From a bacterium (lineage in GTDB: Bacteria > Actinomycetota > Acidimicrobiia > Spongiisociales > JAHEDJ01): a DNA stretch of 38,944 nt. Both the position numbers and the translations under genes were made by a program. The DNA is taken from assembly GCA_024641325.1 (NCBI GenBank), contig JAHEDJ010000004.1:6054-44997 (forward strand). The letters run 5' to 3'. The notes below the pieces were generated by a model. The model was given only the letters and a program-made list of their open reading frames with translations, did no database searches and was not told the origin of the DNA. Shown one piece after another: positions 23,247 through 31,391 of this stretch. Every line of letters begins with the position of its first letter. Position 1 is the stretch's first letter.

Positions 23247-24362
23247 TCAGAGCGGCAGGCTTATCAGGACCGTTGTGCCCTGGCCCGGCGAGGTGTTGAT
23301 GGTGGTAGTACCCCGGGCTTTGTCGGCCCGCGATCGGAGGTTGTCGAGTCCCATACCCCTCGAGACGGTAGAGGGATCGAATCCGTCGCCATCATCGGTG
23401 ACGGAGATCAGGACACAGTCGGCGCCTTCCTCGATCGTGACGGAGATCTTTGTCGCTCCGGAATGGCGGAGGGCATTGCTGAGCGCCTCGCGGATCATCT
23501 GCAGTGCGTCGTCGACGGCCGTTCCGGGCAATTCGGCTGCCTCCTTGGAGACATGCACATCCACATCAGCTCCATACGGCCCGGCCAGTTGGCCGACCAG
23601 GTCGGCGAGTTCGAGGCGCAGATTGCGACGCGTCCAAACGGGCGGGCGCAAATCGAATATGTAGCGGCGAAGCGCCGCGATCGAGTCATCGAGCCGGCCG
23701 ACCGCCTCGTCGAGTCCGGAGTGCACCGCGTCGTCCTTGATGTTGTGGCCGAGCGCCTGCAAAGACAAACCAACCGCGAAGAGATCCTGGATGATCGCGT
23801 CGTGTAGATCTCTGGCGATCCTCTCCCGGTCCTCGACCACCGCAACCCGGCGGAGTCTTCGTTGCAGGCGCGCCGTCGAAATCGCCGAGCCGGCGATGAC
23901 CGCCAACGCCTCCACCAGGGCTTCATCGTCGATGGTGAATCCGGCTTTCTTCTCGGTTAGGTACAGGTTGCCGAAGACTGCGTCGCCGATCCTGATCGGA
24001 ACACCGAGAAACGACTCCATAGGTGGGTGATGATCGGGAAAGCCAATGAAATCAGGATGATCCGAGAGTCTGTCGACGCGCAGCGTGGTCGCCACTCGTG
24101 TAATCGTTCCCAGGACTCCGCGGCCGCGCGGTGGATCGCCCATCTTGGCTGCGAGGTCGGGGTCGATTCCCACATGCAGGAACTGAATGAGGGTGCTGTG
24201 CTCGCCGATCACGCCAAGCGCGCCGTATTTGGCCCCCGTGAGATCCATAGCCGTCTCGACGGTGGTCCAGAGGACGGCGGTTAGGTCGGTCTGCCCCGCG
24301 ACCGCTGCTGCGCCCTCAACCATTTGGGCGAGTCTGCTCGCCGTGAGCTTTGCGTCGACCAT
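23247..24362 (-). CDS. GAF-domain sensor histidine kinase (DevS/DosS-like)
   Basis: A 371-aa cytosolic kinase. One GAF domain spans about residues 25-165 and holds RGRGVLGTITR and HHPPMESFLGVPIRIGDAVFGNLYLTEK, typical of DevS/DosS. It continues into a HisKA_3 dimerisation helix with the phospho-acceptor in RERIARDLHDAIIQDLFAVGLSLQ (in parts), then an HATPase with EALSNALRHSGA and DDGDGFD. DosS-type GAF domains bind heme and sense O2/NO/redox; whether this one binds heme cannot be read here. It has one GAF rather than the two of mycobacterial DosS. ATG 24362 was chosen as the start of the GAF-family N-terminus. The gene is divergent from the response regulator at 24487. Confidence 0.88.
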   Translation of the reverse strand: MVDAKLTASRLAQMVEGAAAVAGQTDLTAVLWTTVETAMDLTGAKYGALGVIGEHSTLIQFLHVGIDPDLAAKMGDPPRGRGVLGTITRVATTLRVDRLSDHPDFIGFPDHHPPMESFLGVPIRIGDAVFGNLYLTEKKAGFTIDDEALVEALAVIAGSAISTARLQRRLRRVAVVEDRERIARDLHDAIIQDLFAVGLSLQALGHNIKDDAVHSGLDEAVGRLDDSIAALRRYIFDLRPPVWTRRNLRLELADLVGQLAGPYGADVDVHVSKEAAELPGTAVDDALQMIREALSNALRHSGATKISVTIEEGADCVLISVTDDGDGFDPSTVSRGMGLDNLRSRADKARGTTTINTSPGQGTTVLISLPL

Positions 24363-24398
24363 GGCGTGAGGATATCCGACAATGCAGATACTTCCGAA

Positions 24399-24437
24399 CT
24401 CGGGACCTTCGTCGGTGTCCGTCGGGGCGTAAGGTCC
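24399..24437. promoter_or_regulatory. DosR-box-like site in the kinase/regulator divergent gap
   Basis: CTCGGGACCTT (24399-24409), followed by CGTC, matches the left two-thirds of the DosR/DevR consensus TTSGGGACTWWAGTCCCSAA. The right half is poor, but an inverted AAGGTCC lies at 24431-24437. The 11-mer is identical to 18276-18286 upstream of the sulfur operon. The position between the divergent kinase and DevR-like genes fits autoregulation. Confidence 0.5.
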
Positions 24438-24486
24438 AGAGGCGAAAGTCACATTCCGGTTACTCTGAAGTCCAGGAGAAGCCATT

Positions 24487-25155
24487 ATGCGCATCGTGGT
24501 TGTGGACGATCATGAGATCGTTCGCCAAGGTTTGAAAGCCCTGCTCGAAGCCGAGGAGGACTTCAGTGTTGTCGGTGAAGCCGGTTCGGTCGCCGAGGCC
24601 GTTCGACGGGTCGGCTACGAATCTCCCGACGTTGTCGTTATGGACGTCCGGCTGCCGGACGGATCGGGCGTAGAGGCTTGCCGCGAGATCAGGTCCCGCT
24701 GGCCGAGCGTCAAGGTACTCATGCTGACTTCCTACGCGGACGAAGAGGCTTTGATGTCCGCGATCGTCGCCGGCGCTTCCGGTTACGTGCTCAAACGTAT
24801 CGATTCGCACGATCTCGTCAACAACCTCCGGAAAGTGGCAGCCGGAGAGTCCCTGCTCGATGGCGAGATGACAGATCGCCTGTTCCGGAAGCTGCGCGGT
24901 GACGAACCCGACGATCCTTTGCTTGCTCGTCTTACTCCCCAGGAACGAAAGATCCTGGACCACATCGCCGAAGGTCTGACCAACCGCGAGATTTCTGAGC
25001 AGATGTTCCTTGCCGAGAAAACCGTGAAGAACTACGTATCGAATCTTCTCGCCAAATTGGAGATGAGCCGGCGAAGCGAGGCTGCTGCCTACGCGGCTCG
25101 ACTCTCGGCACGTCGCGATCAGGACTACCCGCCTGAGGTCTGGGCGGGCAAGTGA
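24487..25155 (+). CDS. NarL/DevR-family response regulator
   Basis: A 222-aa regulator. The N-terminal receiver has the acidic pocket DDH, the phospho-acceptor Asp in VVMDVRLPDGSG (about residue 54) and the conserved Lys in YVLKRIDSHDL. The C-terminal LuxR-type HTH is LTPQERKILDHIAEGLTNREISEQMFLAEKTVKNYVSNLLAKL (in parts). The overall pattern is that of DevR/DosR. ATG 24487 is preceded by CAGGAGAAG. The divergently encoded DevS-like kinase is its likely partner. Its DNA site may be the GGGACCTT motif found here and at 18264. Confidence 0.92.
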   Translation: MRIVVVDDHEIVRQGLKALLEAEEDFSVVGEAGSVAEAVRRVGYESPDVVVMDVRLPDGSGVEACREIRSRWPSVKVLMLTSYADEEALMSAIVAGASGYVLKRIDSHDLVNNLRKVAAGESLLDGEMTDRLFRKLRGDEPDDPLLARLTPQERKILDHIAEGLTNREISEQMFLAEKTVKNYVSNLLAKLEMSRRSEAAAYAARLSARRDQDYPPEVWAGK

Positions 25156-25269
25156 GGGCTCGGTCGGTTCCGGCGATTACCCTGATATATGGATACGGCT
25201 TTGTTGGGCAAGATGATGCTCGCGGAGGCAATTCCCGAGCACGGTGCGCCGACGTGAAGGGAGCATGAC

Positions 25270-25923
25270 ATGCGGGTTCTCGACCTCATGACAACCGAGG
25301 TAGCGACGGTTACGCCCGGTGTGAGCCTCAAAGAAGCGGCCCGCATGATGACCGATATCGGTGTGAGCGGACTCCCCGTGCTGGACGAGAACGAACGGAT
25401 CGTCGGCATCATCACGGAAGCCGACTTCCTTGCTCGCGAAGCCGGCCGTGTTGAGCCACGCCAGCGAAGGCTTCTGGACGCTTTGTTCAGCGAGCCGCAG
25501 ATTGCCGAGGCGGAGACCGTTGAACAGGTCATGACGCACGATCCGGTCGTTATCTATCCGGAAGCCAGCCTGACCGAAGCGGCCCGTGTGATGGTGAATC
25601 ACGGCGTGAAGCGGCTTCCCGTTGTTGACGCGGACGGCAAATTGCGCGGCGTGATAAGCCGTGGTGACGTCGTCGCAGCTTTCACTCGTCCCGACGACGT
25701 CATCGAGGATGAGATCCGTGAGGATGTAATTCGCCGGATACTGTTCCTCGAGGAAGTGGCGGTGAACGTGTCCGTGGTGGATGGGGTCGTCACGTTGTCT
25801 GGAACGGTGCCGACCAAGAGCGATGCCCGTCTACTAGAGGAGCTCACCAGGCGGCTCGACGGAGTCGTCCGGCTCAAGAGCGATGTCGCCTACGAGGTCG
25901 ACGATCAGCGGCCGGTCGAGTAG
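25270..25923 (+). CDS. CBS-pair and BON domain protein
   Basis: A 217-aa cytosolic protein. Two CBS motifs are visible: MTTEVATVTPGVSLKEAARMM...GLPVLDENERIVGIITEADF and MTHDPVVIYPEASLTEAARVMV...RLPVVDADGKLRGVISRGDV (segments). A BON domain follows at about residues 150-210 (VNVSVVDGVVTLSGTVPT). CBS pairs bind adenylates, and BON domains are thought to bind phospholipid or glycans. The gene follows the DevR-like gene by 114 bp on the same strand. Hypoxia-induced CBS proteins (HRP1) belong to the DosR regulon in mycobacteria, so the neighbourhood is suggestive. The start ATG 25270 has GAAGGGAG upstream. Confidence 0.92.
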   Translation: MRVLDLMTTEVATVTPGVSLKEAARMMTDIGVSGLPVLDENERIVGIITEADFLAREAGRVEPRQRRLLDALFSEPQIAEAETVEQVMTHDPVVIYPEASLTEAARVMVNHGVKRLPVVDADGKLRGVISRGDVVAAFTRPDDVIEDEIREDVIRRILFLEEVAVNVSVVDGVVTLSGTVPTKSDARLLEELTRRLDGVVRLKSDVAYEVDDQRPVE

Positions 25924-25983
25924 TCGGCACACAAATACGGGTATCGGGTACGCTTTCCCTTCGATCGACGACGAGGGGACCTC

Positions 25984-26595
25984 ATGGCACAGGTGCGTGG
26001 CAAACGTCTCATTCAGGAGCGCCAACGCAAAGAAGCTGAGCAGCTAGAACGCAAACGTGCTGCCGATCGTCGCCGCATGTTGGTGATCTCGGTAGCTGTC
26101 GTCGGCATGTTGGTTTTGGGAATCGGCTGGATCCTCCTGGCTCCGGGACCCCCCTGGATCGCATTCGACAGCATCGGAAACGATCACATCGAAGCCATTA
26201 GTGACCCTCACGTTGCCTACAACAGCTCTCCTCCTTCTTCCGGTCCTCACCTGGGGAACCTTGTTGGATGGCAGGAGCATCTCGAACAGATCCCGCCGGA
26301 GGCCTATGTGCACAACCTGGAGGACGGGGGAGTGGCGCTCACATACAACTGTCCGGAGGGATGCGACGGCGTGACCGGCATTCTTCGTTCGGTTCTGGCC
26401 GATTACCAGAACGACAACGTCCTCATGTTCCCCTACGACGACGTCGTCGACCCGGATGGCGTTGCACGCACCGGAGCCGCAGTAGCGTGGGGACGTGTCT
26501 TCTACTTCGACGACTTCTCCGACCCCGAAACCGAGAAGGACCTCCGAGCATTCATCGACAGTTTCGAGGGGATCAACAACCACGTCGGCGCCTGA
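25984..26595 (+). CDS. DUF3105 membrane-anchored protein
   Basis: A 203-aa protein with a basic, coiled-coil-like N-terminus (residues 1-35), one transmembrane helix (MLVISVAVVGMLVLGIGWILL, residues about 35-55) and an extracytoplasmic DUF3105 domain. The family markers VAYNSSPPSSGPH, PEAYVHNLEDGG and ALTYNCPEGC are present. The two Cys of the last segment may form a disulfide. The function of DUF3105 is unknown; it is common in actinobacteria. ATG 25984 has GAGGGGACC upstream. The stop lies 17 bp before the hydrolase start. Confidence 0.9.
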   Translation: MAQVRGKRLIQERQRKEAEQLERKRAADRRRMLVISVAVVGMLVLGIGWILLAPGPPWIAFDSIGNDHIEAISDPHVAYNSSPPSSGPHLGNLVGWQEHLEQIPPEAYVHNLEDGGVALTYNCPEGCDGVTGILRSVLADYQNDNVLMFPYDDVVDPDGVARTGAAVAWGRVFYFDDFSDPETEKDLRAFIDSFEGINNHVGA

Positions 26596-26611
26596 CGCGG
26601 CATCCATTTCG

Positions 26612-27433
26612 TTGTCCGGCGGATTAGGTGACCTCGCGACGCTTCGCTGGCCGGGCGATCGGTCGGTAGGTCTCTTCCTCGCTCATGCAACAGGATTCTG
26701 CAAAGAGGTGTGGGAGCCGGTTGTTGCTCACCTTCGTCCTGCGTTCAAGGGGTCGGCCGTCGCTTGGGACGGTCGCGCTCATGGGGCTTCCGCCGCCGGC
26801 AAACCTCCCTTCGACTGGTGGGACTTCGGGCGGGATGCTCTCGAGGTAGTCGACTCGATCGAAGTCGGAATCCGCGTGGGAGTAGGACACTCGATGGGTG
26901 GTGCGGCGCTGGCGATGGCCGAAATCCTGCGACCGGGCACTTTTGATGGTCTGGTTCTAATCGAGCCAATCGTGTTTCCTCCGCCGTTCGGGCGGTTCGA
27001 CAACATGATGGCGGAGATCGCTCGCAAACGGCGTTCGTCCTTCGCCTCACCGGAGGAAGCACATTCGAACTTCGCCGGCAAAGCTGCGTTTTCTGCTTGG
27101 GATTCCCGAGCTATGGAGGCATACATCCGGGGTGGCCTCAGGTTCAGCGATGATGATTGGATTCTCTCCTGCAGCCCGCAGCATGAAGCCGAGGTATACA
27201 AAGGAGGCTCTGCCCATGGAGCGTTCGATCGCCTCGGGGAAATAGGGATCCCTGTTCTCTTGCTGGCGGGGGAGCATTCAACGACCCATGACAAGAATCT
27301 TGTCGAAGTCTTGCTGTCACAACTCGTCTCAGGCTCGGCCGTCGTCGTGCCGGACGCCGGACACTTCCTTCCGATGGAGAGGCCGGCGACGGTCGCGGAG
27401 TTGATCCTCAGGTTCACTTCCGGGGTCACGTGA
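26612..27433 (+). CDS. Alpha/beta hydrolase
   Basis: A 273-aa (from TTG 26612) alpha/beta hydrolase. The oxyanion loop HATGFCKEVW is near residue 30, the nucleophile elbow is GVGHSMGGAA with the Ser, and the catalytic His is in DAGHFLPMERP. A cap insertion with several aromatic residues lies between. The substrate is unknown. The start is uncertain: the frame is open to 26495, but that part overlaps the DUF3105 gene and is low-complexity, and TTG 26612 has no good ribosome-binding site. It precedes menF on the same strand by 38 bp, so an accessory role there is possible but not shown. Confidence 0.75.
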   Translation: MSGGLGDLATLRWPGDRSVGLFLAHATGFCKEVWEPVVAHLRPAFKGSAVAWDGRAHGASAAGKPPFDWWDFGRDALEVVDSIEVGIRVGVGHSMGGAALAMAEILRPGTFDGLVLIEPIVFPPPFGRFDNMMAEIARKRRSSFASPEEAHSNFAGKAAFSAWDSRAMEAYIRGGLRFSDDDWILSCSPQHEAEVYKGGSAHGAFDRLGEIGIPVLLLAGEHSTTHDKNLVEVLLSQLVSGSAVVVPDAGHFLPMERPATVAELILRFTSGVT

Positions 27434-27456
27434 CGATGCTCTATCTCAGACGGCCG

Positions 27457-27462
27457 TAGAAT
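27457..27462 (+). promoter_or_regulatory. Candidate -10 box (TAGAAT) for menF
   Basis: TAGAAT lies 9 nt before the GTG start of menF and no Shine-Dalgarno intervenes, which fits a leaderless transcript. It is close to the TATAAT consensus (5 of 6). No convincing -35 is seen. Confidence 0.45.
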
Positions 27463-27471
27463 CGACGATTC

Positions 27472-28779
27472 GTGCTGTTTCCAGACCATGCTCTCGACGA
27501 ATTGGAAGATGCGCTCGCAGGCACCACGGGCTTGCGAATCGGATCGGTCGACGTTGACGTCGATCCGCTCGAGTTCGTCCGTGCTGCACACGACTCGGCC
27601 TCGTCGGCCGTGTTCTTCGGCCGACCCGGCGGATTCGAGATCGGTGCCATCGGGTCCGTCTGGGAAGCCGTTGTATCTTCGGGAGACGGCCGTCTTCGTC
27701 GGCTTGCCACGCAGATTCCAGACCTCCCCGGCGCCCGGTTCCTGCTCGGGTACTCGTTCGATGCCCACGGTCCGACCGGGGCGGAATGGGCGGACTACGG
27801 GCCCGTCAAGCTTGTTCTCCCCAGTGCAGCGGTGGTACGCGAGGGAAGCGCCACGAGACTGGTCGTAGCGGCCGACGGCGATTCGGCAGGTGGGGTAGTG
27901 CCCCTGCTGCGGTCTCTTCGGCCTGCCGGGTTGCGGCGACGGCGCCACGCCGCCGTCCGGTCGATTGAGTCCATTCCCGCACCGGGCGAGTGGATGGATT
28001 CGGTCGAAGAGGCTGTTGCTGCGATCGGGCGGGGATCTCTCGAGAAGGTCGTGCTTGCCCGGTCGGTTGTTGTCGCCTCCGACGTGGCATCCGACCCCTT
28101 CGATCTGGCCGTCCGGCTTCGTTCCGGGTACCCGGGCTGCTTCACCTACGCATGGGAGACCGACTCGGGGTCATTCGTGGGTGCGTCACCTGAGTTGCTG
28201 GCGTCTGTGCGAGGAACCGGGGTTGTCTCCGAGCCATTGGCAGGGACCACGGCGCGCGGTGAAGGCGAAGACGACGATCGAGCATTGGGTGAAGGACTGA
28301 TGGCGAGTACCAAGAATCGTCACGAGCACCGCATCGTCATCGACGATATCGCGAGGCGACTCGCCGGACTCACCGCCCACCTGGAGATCCCGTCGACGCC
28401 GATGCTGCGCCGCATGACCAACATCCAGCATTTGTCGACGCGAATCAGAGGGGTATTACTTGCCGGGCTCGGCATTCTCGATATTGTCGAAGCCTTGCAC
28501 CCCACACCTGCCGTCGGGGGATCACCGGCCGATGAGGCTCTTGCCACTATCGGCAAACTCGAGATGATGGATCGGGGCTGGTACTCGGGCGGAATCGGCT
28601 GGATCGGATCTGGTGGCGATGGTGATGTTGCCGTCGCGTTGAGATGTGCCCTGCTGCGGGGCTCCACCGCCCGTCTCTTCGCAGGCGCAGGGGTCGTTGC
28701 CGGATCCGATGCTCAATCTGAGCTGGAAGAAACGCGACTCAAATTTGGCCCGATGCTTTCTTTGCTGACCGAGGCGTGA
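27472..28779 (+). CDS. menF: Isochorismate synthase
   Basis: A 435-aa chorismate-binding enzyme that turns chorismate into isochorismate, the first step of menaquinone synthesis. The C-terminal 260 residues carry the family motifs: LEKVVLARS, VGASPELLASV, SEPLAGTTARGEGED, STKNRHEHRIVIDDI, HPTPAVGGSP and DRGWYSGGIGWI. The residues usually needed for Mg2+ and for water activation lie in these blocks. The gene sits with menD, menH, menA, menB and menE, which argues for MenF over EntC or a salicylate synthase. It starts at GTG 27472 with a -10-like box 9 nt upstream. It is convergent with menD. Confidence 0.95.
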   Translation: MLFPDHALDELEDALAGTTGLRIGSVDVDVDPLEFVRAAHDSASSAVFFGRPGGFEIGAIGSVWEAVVSSGDGRLRRLATQIPDLPGARFLLGYSFDAHGPTGAEWADYGPVKLVLPSAAVVREGSATRLVVAADGDSAGGVVPLLRSLRPAGLRRRRHAAVRSIESIPAPGEWMDSVEEAVAAIGRGSLEKVVLARSVVVASDVASDPFDLAVRLRSGYPGCFTYAWETDSGSFVGASPELLASVRGTGVVSEPLAGTTARGEGEDDDRALGEGLMASTKNRHEHRIVIDDIARRLAGLTAHLEIPSTPMLRRMTNIQHLSTRIRGVLLAGLGILDIVEALHPTPAVGGSPADEALATIGKLEMMDRGWYSGGIGWIGSGGDGDVAVALRCALLRGSTARLFAGAGVVAGSDAQSELEETRLKFGPMLSLLTEA

Positions 28780-28849
28780 CGGTTGGCGCCGTGCCGCGCA
28801 CGAGGGAGCCGTCGGTGCGTGCGCCCCAGGCCTCGCTCATTCGTGATGT

Positions 28850-30556
28850 CTAGCGGCTGATCGCCACTCGCTCCCACATGGAGCGCAGAAGCGCGGCGCT
28901 GTCGGATCGATTGGTACGTATCTCGATGATGCGCGGGCCGTCGGTTGGGGTAGCGATCAGCTCGCCCAACTCCTGGACTGTTGCCGGCATGTGGTGCCCG
29001 ACACCGAAGGCACGGGCGATTTCTGCGAAATCGAGGCCGTGCGGAGTTCCCAGGTGGTGTTCGAAGTATCGAGGGAAGTCCGCCTGTGGGAGCAGGCTGA
29101 AGATTCCTCCGCCGTCGTTGTTGGCGAGGACGAGCGTCAGCGGTATCTCCAGTCGTCTTGCGGTTGCCAGGGCGGTGAGGTCGTGAAGCAACGACAGGTC
29201 ACCCAGGTAGGCATACATCGGTGCCCCCGACCCGACTGCCGCTCCGAGGGCGGAGGAGATCAGTCCGTCTATGCCGTTGGCTCCGCGGTTGCCGAGTATC
29301 GAGATCTGGCGGTCGACGGTTGTAAAGAAGGCGTCGATGATCCTGATCGGCATCGATGAGGCCACGTATAAACCGGCGTCGGCCGGTAGGTTGTTCCGCA
29401 ACGCCAGTGCCACGGCCGGCTCCGATGGGAATGGGATCTCGAGCATCGGTATGATCGCACCATCGGCGCGCCGCCAGCGCTCTACCCAGGCTTCCGAGCC
29501 GGGCTCATTCATGCGGGCTGCAAGAACCGCCGCCGCGGAAGCCGAATCGCTCCGGATGAGATGAGTCGCAGAGGCTCCGGGATCCCGCCACCCGGACTCG
29601 TCGAAGAGTACCTGGTCTATGTGTGAGTTATCCGACAACCAGCGGTTGATCCCCTTCGATGTCGGCGGTGCTCCGAACCGGATGATGAACTCAGGACGCA
29701 GCTCGTCGTCGAGATCGCCGCGTCTTGCCAGCCAGTCGCCGGTTGTGATCACATTGGCGAGGTGATGCCGACCCGCACGAAGGCCGGAAAGCGGGTCGGC
29801 GATCAAGGGAATACGCGCCTTCATTGCGAGATTGGCGGCCGCCTCCGGAAAGGCAGGGTCATCGTTCGGGCCTGCCACCACCACCGTTGGGTGGGCCTGG
29901 ACCATCGCGAAGATCCGTTCGACCAGTTCGGTGACCGGCGCCACCGGTGGCGCCCCTGTGAACGATGGGAGAGTCGGAGCCGGCAGGTATTCCGGAACGT
30001 CTCCCGGGACATCGATCGGTGCCAGCGGCTCTCGGAACGGAAAGTTGAGATGGACCGGCCCCATTGGTGTTTCCAGAGCTGCAGACCAGGCACGTGCTGC
30101 GAGGGCGGTGAACGCGGCCAGGACGTCCGGTCGGGCTTCCGGAATCGGAGCTTCGTAGGACCATTTGACTGCACGGCCGTACATTCCTTGCTGATCGATT
30201 GCCTGGGGTGCGCCAACATCACGAGCCTCTTGCGGACGATCCGCGGTCATCACGATCAGAGGCACTCTCGCGAATCGAGCTTCCACAATCGCCGGGAAAT
30301 ATTCAGCGGCGGCAGTGCCGGAGGTGCACACGAGCGCCACCGGTGTCCGGGTGGCCTTGGCCATCCCGAGGGCGAAAAACGCCGCCGACCTCTCATCGTG
30401 ATGTGAAGAGTCTTCAATGCCGGGGTGGGCTGCGAACGCAAAAGTCAGCGGCGTATTACGGGAACCGGGAGTGATCGCGACGTGCCGGAGGCCCAGATTT
30501 GCCAGGGCGGCAACGAACGGCACCGTAGCTGCATAGTTGCGGTTGGAAGTGTGCAT
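28850..30556 (-). CDS. menD: 2-succinyl-5-enolpyruvyl-6-hydroxy-3-cyclohexene-1-carboxylate synthase
   Basis: A 568-aa ThDP enzyme that joins isochorismate and 2-oxoglutarate to form SEPHCHC. The PYR-domain Glu is in HHDERSAAFFALGMAKAT, with TPGSRNTPL nearby as substrate-binding loop. The PP-domain ThDP/Mg site is GDLSLLHDLTALATA...LVLANNDGGGIFSLLPQ. The length is typical. I start at ATG 30556 (MHTSNRNYAATVPFVAAL); the frame is open upstream into menH but is antisense there. Its start and that of divergent menH are only 22 bp apart. Confidence 0.95.
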   Translation of the reverse strand: MHTSNRNYAATVPFVAALANLGLRHVAITPGSRNTPLTFAFAAHPGIEDSSHHDERSAAFFALGMAKATRTPVALVCTSGTAAAEYFPAIVEARFARVPLIVMTADRPQEARDVGAPQAIDQQGMYGRAVKWSYEAPIPEARPDVLAAFTALAARAWSAALETPMGPVHLNFPFREPLAPIDVPGDVPEYLPAPTLPSFTGAPPVAPVTELVERIFAMVQAHPTVVVAGPNDDPAFPEAAANLAMKARIPLIADPLSGLRAGRHHLANVITTGDWLARRGDLDDELRPEFIIRFGAPPTSKGINRWLSDNSHIDQVLFDESGWRDPGASATHLIRSDSASAAAVLAARMNEPGSEAWVERWRRADGAIIPMLEIPFPSEPAVALALRNNLPADAGLYVASSMPIRIIDAFFTTVDRQISILGNRGANGIDGLISSALGAAVGSGAPMYAYLGDLSLLHDLTALATARRLEIPLTLVLANNDGGGIFSLLPQADFPRYFEHHLGTPHGLDFAEIARAFGVGHHMPATVQELGELIATPTDGPRIIEIRTNRSDSAALLRSMWERVAISR

Positions 30557-30578
30557 CAACACGGCCACACTAACGCTT

Positions 30579-31379
30579 GTGAAGCAAACACAAACTGAGC
30601 ACGGCCTGGTGAACCTCAGGCTCCACGGGACCGAACCAGCAGCCTTCGTCGCTCTCCACGGATTCACCCAGCATGGCGCGGCGTTCAAAGAGCTGGCCTC
30701 GTACCTCGGAGCCTCCGTACTTGCGCCCGACCTGCCCGGACACGGGTCGACGGAGGCTCATCCGGTTAGCTTCTCCGTAGCAGTTGATGTGGTCGTCTCG
30801 GTTCTCCAGTCCCGGCCTTCGCCTGCGACTCTGGTCGGATACTCCCAGGGTGGCCGGGTCGCCCTGGGAGTCGCTTTGTCTCGACCCGACTTGATCGAGG
30901 GACTCGTGCTCATTTCGGCTTCGCCGGGAATAGAGGACCCGGCACTTCGTGACGCCCGCCGGGCGGCCGATGATGGCCTGGCCGGGCGGATCGAGGAGAT
31001 CGGCCTGGCTGCCTTCATCGATGAGTGGCTGTCCTTGAGCATCTTTGCGGGGCTCGGGCGCCGATCGGCAGTGTGGAGGGCAAGCGACAGAGGTTTGCGC
31101 CTCGAGAACACCGCGGCCGGTCTGGCCGGGGCTCTGCGCGGGATGGGCCAGGGAGCCCAGCCGTACCTGGGAGCACAGCTCGCCGGACTGTCCACCCCCG
31201 CTTTGTTCATTGCCGGTGGTGAGGATCGTCGTTACGTCGAGTACGCAGAGCAGATGCACGGCTCGGCTCCGCGCGGCGTTCTGAGAATCGTGCCGGGTGC
31301 CGGCCATGCTCTCGTTGGGGAGGCTCCTGAGGCGGTCGCTGATCTGATCGGGCACTTCCTCCAGAGCCGCGGGAATTGA
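30579..31379 (+). CDS. menH: MenH-like SHCHC synthase (alpha/beta hydrolase)
   Basis: A 266-aa alpha/beta-hydrolase-fold protein that, as MenH, eliminates pyruvate from SEPHCHC to give SHCHC. The triad is visible: Ser in VGYSQGGRVAL, Asp near the segment GEDRRYVEYAEQ, His in PGAGHALVGEAPEAV. The oxyanion segment is ALHGFTQHG, and LAPDLPGHGST is MenH-like. Divergence from menD and position between men genes support the assignment; a generic hydrolase is the alternative. The start GTG 30579 has no ribosome-binding site in the 22-bp gap, so leaderless initiation is likely. It converges with menA at 12 bp. Confidence 0.88.
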   Translation: MKQTQTEHGLVNLRLHGTEPAAFVALHGFTQHGAAFKELASYLGASVLAPDLPGHGSTEAHPVSFSVAVDVVVSVLQSRPSPATLVGYSQGGRVALGVALSRPDLIEGLVLISASPGIEDPALRDARRAADDGLAGRIEEIGLAAFIDEWLSLSIFAGLGRRSAVWRASDRGLRLENTAAGLAGALRGMGQGAQPYLGAQLAGLSTPALFIAGGEDRRYVEYAEQMHGSAPRGVLRIVPGAGHALVGEAPEAVADLIGHFLQSRGN

Positions 31380-31391
31380 GCCGGCCCCGAT

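Noticed and set aside
26779-27948. 389-aa minus-strand frame
   Set aside because: It is opposite the hydrolase and menF, both with clear motifs, and has no domain of its own.
30570-31355. 261-aa minus-strand frame
   Set aside because: It is antisense to menH along its whole length and has no recognisable domain.
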